The notes under the pieces were generated by a model. The model ran no database searches. It had not been told where the DNA came from and saw only the letters and a program-made list of their open reading frames with translations. DNA of 64,000 nt from Phaseolus vulgaris (Eukaryota; Streptophyta; Magnoliopsida; Fabales; Fabaceae): NCBI RefSeq assembly GCF_000499845.2, contig NC_023749.2:41689585-41753584 (forward strand), given 5' to 3'. This document shows positions 58,505 to 64,000 of the stretch, piece by piece. Made by a program: the position numbers and the translations under genes. How positions within the stretch are numbered: position 1 is the stretch's first letter; the number at the start of each line of letters is the position of its first letter.

Positions 58505-59015
58505 TTTTTAGCTAAATTTTGAAAGTTTTAAAATAAATTAAAAACAATTTTATATTTTTATAGGGAAAACATATTTAGTCTATGCATTTCTTTTATTAAA
58601 CTTACTTTAATTTTTTTTTTCTTTTTAAACTAATGAATTAGTCGTTCCTCTTTTGAAAAATATAAGAATTTAATTTTTTAATTTAATTTATTATTTAGTG
58701 GTAATTTTTAACGATTATAAATTTTTAAAAAATATATCAAATTCACACATTTTTTAGAATTAATTCATTAATTAAAAGTAAGAAAATTCAATAATCAAAG
58801 ACATTTTTTATTTTTTATATTATAGATTCCAAGTCTTCATGAAAAGAAACATCTTACTCAAGTTAGGAAAAACCACCGAAATTATAAAGTTTTATTATTG
58901 AATATTATCAGCTAAATAATTTTATACTTTTGTTTATTGTAGATCACATGTTTTCATCATAAGCAATCTTACCCATTTGAAATATTACTTAAATGACAAT
59001 TTTTTCTTCAGCTAA

Positions 59016-59062
<47 letters not shown>

Positions 59063-59930
59063 CATGTTATAGTTAAGTAAAAAAAAACTATAAATTATGA
59101 AGTTTTTTCTAGACGAACAAAATTATAAATCTAGAACTTGAATATAAAATTATGGATAATCTAAATTATTCACATGTTTCGTAACAATTTAATTTTATCA
59201 GTAAATAAAAATTTATTTAAAAAAATAATATATTAATTAAATATTATTTTATAAAATAAAAAAAATTATTAATATGTAAAATGATTTTTATAAAATAAAT
59301 TTTAAATCAACATCTAATATTTAGAATCAAGATTTTAACTATTAATTATCTTATATTATGAATTAATCAATGATTTATAATTAAAAATTAATTTAAATTT
59401 TTAAGTGATAAGTAGTTAATATTATTTTAAAAAATATTTTATAAATTTATATTAATAATATAAATTATTTATATATCAATATTTTTTAGTTTATAAATAG
59501 TATTTAATTTATTTAATATAATAATTAATTATTTGTTATTTTTAAATTAGTTATTTTTAAATTATTTTTTCTCTTTTTTAGTATATATTATAATTTAATT
59601 TTATATTATAAATAAAATATAATTTATATACGGTATAATGATACCATTCCACCTCTTTTAATGTATAACTCAGTGATTTATTTTATATAAAAAAATATTA
59701 TTAGAATTTAAAATATTGTACGTGTTCAAATTGCTTAAACCAATAGTATCATTTGAATTATACTATAAAGTAAGAGAATTATGTGGAAAGGAAAACAAGA
59801 ATATTACAACATTACTAAAATCCAAAACATAATAACATAATTTGTTTTAAACTTCTAAAAAAGTTGATAAAGTTTTGTATGATAGATTTTTCAATGCGAC
59901 AAGAATTCTTTTAGGCTTTTACTATTCACT
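58331..59930. other. AT-rich intergenic with two TA microsatellites
   Basis: (TA)n tracts lie at about 58467-58502 and 59018-59060. No gene is recognised. Confidence 0.5.
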
Positions 59931-59934
59931 AAGA

Positions 59935-60890
59935 AAAAGATTTAGAAATGCTTTTTTTACTCTATCTAGATAAGGTAAAATGTTTGATTCTTTTATTCAT
60001 ATATATATATATATTATGACGGTTATTTTCATATAAATTGATGTTTATAACTTTCATAATATACGTTTGTGACGGTTTTCTAAACCGTCATAGAAATGGT
60101 CGGCACAAAGTTTATTGTAGCGGTTTTATGTTACTCGCCGCAACTTCCATCACTTTAAACATAGTGTAAGTAGTGACGGTTTTTATATATAAGTACTGTT
60201 AGTTATAATTGTCGCAATTTAATTCATGGAAGAAGATTATGTTGCCATAATATATGTAAGTAGTGACATTTTTAACTAACCTAATTTTAATTTTGAATAA
60301 ATAAAATTTAACCACCACTTTTTTATAATTTTTTTTATAATCTATTTTATACAATTAACCTAAACATATATAATATATTTTCATAATAAAATAAAATAAT
60401 GTATAAAGTTATAATCATTCATTCATTTTATTTCATTGAAAATTAAAGCACGCATAATATTGTTCAAAAGTTTATACATAATTGAAAATTACAACACATA
60501 AAAAGTTCATACATCCCTAATCAAGTTTAAAATTAAAACACACATCCCTAATCAGTTTTGCTTCCAGCACTTGATCCTATTAATTGATTAGGTGATGGAG
60601 CACCACTTCCATTATCTGATGCCTGAAATAAATAATTTTAAGTTAATGAATCTGTATGTTTATAATTATAAAATAAAAGACACCAATAAATATTTATGAT
60701 TATGCATGGTTGGGCGTGCAAAGCGTGTTTCACAACATCCCATTGTTATGTCCAGTTTAGGATGAGCAATGCGCCTGCTTCGATGAATGAGGTTTGGAGA
60801 GTGATTTGGATCGCAGTAGTCAACGAAATTTGAAAGCATAGAAACAGCGTAATCTTTAAAGGGGAAATAATATTTCCTTTGGTTCAATTA
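59935..60890. other. Possible CACTA-type transposon end debris
   Basis: A CACTAAGAAAAAG sequence (59936) precedes hairpin-forming text: GACGGTTTTCTAAACCGTC (60071-60089), GTGACGGTTTTTA (60173) and GCGGTTTT...CGCCGC (60119-60142). Such GACGGTTT motifs are common in subterminal regions of plant CACTA elements. On the minus strand a short exon-like stretch after TTTTCAG (60559-60622) reads ASDNGSGAPSPNQLIGSSAG and stops. No transposase core was found. Confidence 0.3.
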
Positions 60891-61350
60891 AAGACTTGGT
60901 CATTGGTTACATTCAAGTCACAATTTACGGTTATTTCCTTTTCTGATTGGTGCATAAATTTGTTGGTTTGTATGAAGATGATCTCATGATGTATTCATTT
61001 AAGTTGTATGATTGTTTGCCTCAAGTGTCTTCCTCTGGGTTACCTAGGAGAATTCTATATAGGCAGACATGAGTGTAAGTCTACTGAAAAAAGTTATGAT
61101 TGAATTCATGTATAAGAGTTGAATTATCCCTAAAGTGGTTATTATTTTTTTTTTATTGTTGTACTATTGAGGATTTTTCTATAGTAAAAACATACTTAGT
61201 GTTGACTATTTATCCATTTCTGAAAATAAAAAACTTTTTCTATTTTAAAAATATAAAAAAAAAATTGCACCATTTAAAAAAAAATAAAGATAATGAAACA
61301 CCCAACAGCTTCCCATTCCCAACCTACATAATAGAGGGAGTATTTTCCGC
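60891..61350. other. No gene recognised
   Basis: Mixed sequence with T- and A-runs. The ORF at 61100-61354 is composition-driven and has no domain. Confidence 0.4.
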
Positions 61351-61417
61351 GTAAAGTCTCTTCCTTTGCTCAAACTTCCCATACTTCGTTACACGCCCAT
61401 AATCTGATCCTCACCGT

Positions 61418-61628
61418 CCACGTGGTACTCATCCACGGAATACACCTCGTTTGAAACGAGTAGGTCTCCCGCGCCAAATACATGATCACAATCATTGGCA
61501 CACCCATTTTGATCCTAACACCTGTCCAACCTATTCAATTCCACATGACACGCGTCGCACATCTGACGGCCCATACAGTTGACCTCTTAACGAACCGCAC
61601 TTCACCATTTCGCTGTTTCCTTTATAAA
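61418..61628 (+). promoter_or_regulatory. Likely promoter of the small CxxC protein: G-box and TATA box
   Basis: CCACGTGG (61418-61425) is a perfect G-box/ABRE-type core and TTTATAAA (61621-61628) is a TATA box about 130 bp before the start codon. G-boxes are bound by bZIP and bHLH factors and would fit stress, light or ABA control. That regulation is inferred. Confidence 0.5.
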
Positions 61629-61759
61629 CTCATCAATTCACCCAATTCCAGATCAAAAACCGAGAGACCACTAATTCCTTAGAGCAACCAAACAACCGAA
61701 GAGAGGGAACAGCAAAGATTCAGTTGCAACACGACAACAACGTTGGAGAAGAACGAAGC

Positions 61760-61966
61760 ATGGTTTGCTTTTGTTTTCTGGTGGATCAGACAAAGAAAGT
61801 GAAGCGGAGCAAGCCGGTGGCGGGGTCGTGCTCACGGTGCGGCGGCGGTGCCAGTGTGGCAGACATGATTACTCAAACCAGATTTTGCTCCGTTCCTTTC
61901 TACTGCAAATCTTGGAAGGCTATCATGTGCACTTTCTGTGGAGCCATGCTCAAGTCTTATACATGA
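61760..61966 (+). CDS. Small plant protein with two CxxCG pairs (68 aa)
   Basis: The frame starts MVCFCFLVDQTKKVKRSKPV and ends MLKSYT. ATG 61760 is preferred over 61724 because the protein then starts with the MVCFCFLVDQ text that I recall from a conserved plant family of about 70 residues. Cysteine pairs C24xxC27-G and C57xxC60-G could bind one zinc ion, like a small zinc ribbon. C3, C5, C43 and C49 are additional. A basic patch (KKVKRSK) follows the hydrophobic start. Molecular function is unknown. The gene stands alone, with a promoter upstream and no lesion. A single exon covers the coding part. Confidence 0.75.
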   Translation: MVCFCFLVDQTKKVKRSKPVAGSCSRCGGGASVADMITQTRFCSVPFYCKSWKAIMCTFCGAMLKSYT

Positions 61967-63100
61967 TGATGAATTTTTTTCCAAGAAAGTTTTAGATGGC
62001 TGCCACACATACCATAATTTAGGTTACAAAAAAATCTCACAATACTTTGTAAGAGACTAAGAAAACATCTGGTTTTATAGGATAGTCTTCTTGAGGTAAG
62101 TGATGATGGTTTAATCACTTCATGTTAGAGAGCATGACCATGGTTTTTTTTTTCTCTTCATATAAACAACAAAAATGAAAATAGTTGTATTTTTCCATAT
62201 GAAGATAATTCATTGGCTATAGCTTTCTTGCTAATTATGTCCCTTGCATTCTTAATTATTTTTAGTCCTAAGATAAAGCCATGTATCTATGGTCCCATGA
62301 TGTTTTAATTGGGAATACCTTTGAAAATGTCGTGGGACACCAGCTGTAAGAAGTTTAATGCGAATTTATTAATGTTCGAAAGCAGTTGTAGAGTTCTAAC
62401 AAAGGTACTTTGTATGGAATCTTCAATCCATGCTACATTTCATATTCATTTTCCCTGCACATAAATATTAGCACGTGTGTGGACAAAAGTATATACAAAT
62501 GTATATTTATTAATTAACATTAGTTTATTCGTAACTTATATATATCTAAAAGCTGCTTTATATATTTTCCTATATAATTTAAAAAAATATTTTTGATATG
62601 TAATTTTAGTTTATATAAAATAATTATTTCATTTTCTTATTTCTTAAAAATATTTTTGGGAAATTTTTTCCTAACAAATATACTAATTTTTAAAAATATT
62701 TCATCCCAAATGTATTATTTTAGTTTTTTCTCTTCACAACGTTTTTTTATCAAATAAAATATTTTTATTACGTAAAATGCATTAGGTAAAATTATTTATT
62801 CTATCATTTTTATAAAACAGTTTTAATTTAATCGGCGTGAGAAACATTCATATGAAGTGACATTTTTTTATATAAAAACAAATGTTAATTTATTTTCTAA
62901 AATTGTATAATTAGTGTAATTGGTTTCTAAAATCAATAAACGACAAAATGGTTTTCAAAATTATACATTATCAACCAATTTCATTTTTGAAATTACAATA
63001 AGCAGTCAAATTAATTTCTAGAACAAAACATTGAAATTTTTTTGTCATAAAATTATAAATTATTGATAATTTTAGATTTGTTTAGAAAAAATAATCTTCC
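61967..63100. other. 3' side of the small gene and AT-rich intergenic DNA
   Basis: No other gene is visible. The first few hundred bases may include 3' UTR of the 68-aa protein gene. Confidence 0.4.
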
Positions 63101-63109
63101 TATCAACTT

Positions 63110-64000
63110 TTTCAAGTCCTTCATTTCTAACTTGCTATTCAATTCATATTTAACATTTTTACTTTAGTTTTAGTATTGTTTGCTATCAGAATATCATCTA
63201 CATACAACGACAATATAATAAATAGACCTTGTACTAAGAAATTGAAGTAGATGCAAGTATTATACTTGTTACATTCAAAACCAATTATAGCAATGAACTC
63301 ATCAAATTATTTGGTCCATTGTCTTGACGATTGTTTTAGACCATACAAATATATGTTTAATTTGCAAGCATAATTTTTTTTTTCCTTCTATCTCAAATAC
63401 TTTTGTCTACTTCATGTAGATGATTTCGTCTATGTCTCTATAAAGGAAAGTCATCTTGACATCCTTCTTTTCCAGCTTAAGGTTAAGCTCGACAACCATA
63501 ACTAACAACATCCTTATGGATTTTTGTTTTACAACAGGAGAGAAAATATCATTGTGTTCAATTCTTCTCTCTGTGTAACATCTCTAACAACTAACCTTGC
63601 CTTGAATCTTGGTTGATCAGTTCCTGGAATGCTATCTTTTTGTTTGAAAATCCATTTACAACTGACCAACTTAGAACCTTGAAGTCTACACACCAGAGTC
63701 CATGTATTATTCAAGTAAGTGACTTCATCTCCTTATTTAGGGCATTTAACCATTTAGTCTTCTCCTTGCTTGCTAAGAGAGACGACACACTAGAAGGTTC
63801 ATCTTCTAGCACCTCACTAGCAGCCATTGAGGAATAAACAACAAGTTCTACAAAACCATATCGCTCTAGAACTCTGATCATTTTCCTAATTTTATCTCTA
63901 GTTATTTTGTAATCATCATTAGCACAATGTTCTTCATCAGACATAACAAAACGTGTATAATCTTCAAACACATTAACTAAGTGTTTATCATCTTTAGATG
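63110..64000 (-). pseudogene. Copia reverse transcriptase fragment running off the right edge
   Basis: Minus-strand text: the integrase-RT linker (CANDDYKITRDKIRKMIR), KTKWLNALNKEMKSL, NNTWTLVCRLQGSKLVSCKW and FKARLVVRDVTQREELN, then in other frames LYGLKQSSRQW and the catalytic LYVDDILIAN (63191-63208). It is a degraded Copia RT with frameshifts. Its upstream part lies beyond position 64000. Confidence 0.75.

Noticed and set aside
1..64000. CRISPR arrays, bacterial operons, rRNA or tRNA genes
   Set aside because: The spaced palindromes lack equal-length spacers and the context is plant nuclear DNA. No cloverleaf-type tRNA or rRNA segment was noticed, although small RNAs cannot be excluded by eye.

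Overview
This window is plant nuclear DNA. It is AT-rich, carries spliced genes with GT/AG introns and holds dense layers of LTR retrotransposons (Copia and Ty3/Gypsy), plant-type DNA transposons and plant-specific domains (plant mobile domain, FAR1/MULE, PIF/Harbinger with a Myb-like partner, GRF zinc finger). The styles of several LTRs and of the antisense 'putative gypsy type transposon' gene suggest a papilionoid legume such as Phaseolus or Vigna. That assignment is inference.

Only three ordinary host genes are visible. (1) 23389-24273 (-) is a one-exon membrane-anchored SAM-dependent methyltransferase. (2) 46426-58049 (-) is a three-exon gene for a HAL2-like PAP/inositol phosphatase (AHL type). 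Its exons join exactly in frame to 381 codons, although its two introns (2.5 and 8.0 kb) each hold a decayed Copia element in the opposite orientation. (3) 61760-61966 (+) is a 68-aa protein with two CxxCG pairs, preceded by a TATA box and a G-box.

The rest, left to right. 1-4304: minus-strand Copia ruin in which an LTR fragment sits inside gag, rich in palindromic CAAYCGRTTG motifs. About 5.64-6.7 kb: probable LTR fragment. 9242-about 20160: minus-strand Tat-like Ty3/Gypsy element A (3' LTR, polypurine tract, antisense gene, 55-bp tandem repeats, integrase, RNase H, RT). Its RNase H is split by a complete 4.87-kb gag-only LTR element (13327-18198) with a perfect 5-bp target duplication. About 20180-22613: the 3' end of a second, plus-strand Tat-like element B with its own antisense gene, so A and B form a rough mirror image. 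27030-30829: small Copia element with 231-bp LTRs and a deleted RT. 31976-32725: 26-bp minisatellite. 33.5-36.25 kb: one unit with mirrored palindromic arms around a broken FAR1/MULE transposase and a broken plant-mobile-domain gene. 36520-44593: an 8.07-kb PIF/Harbinger-type unit with TAA target duplications. 63110-64000: Copia RT fragment running off the edge.

The most interesting unit is the Harbinger-type element. Its DDE transposase reads intact (361 aa, D144/D194/E266) and is followed by a Myb/SANT partner with one premature stop. Two extra cargo genes follow on the same strand: a broken 'plant transposon protein'-like gene and an apparently intact 125-aa GRF zinc-finger gene. Its left arm holds an array of ATAATCGATTAT palindromes and an AT-rich repeat of about 200 bp.
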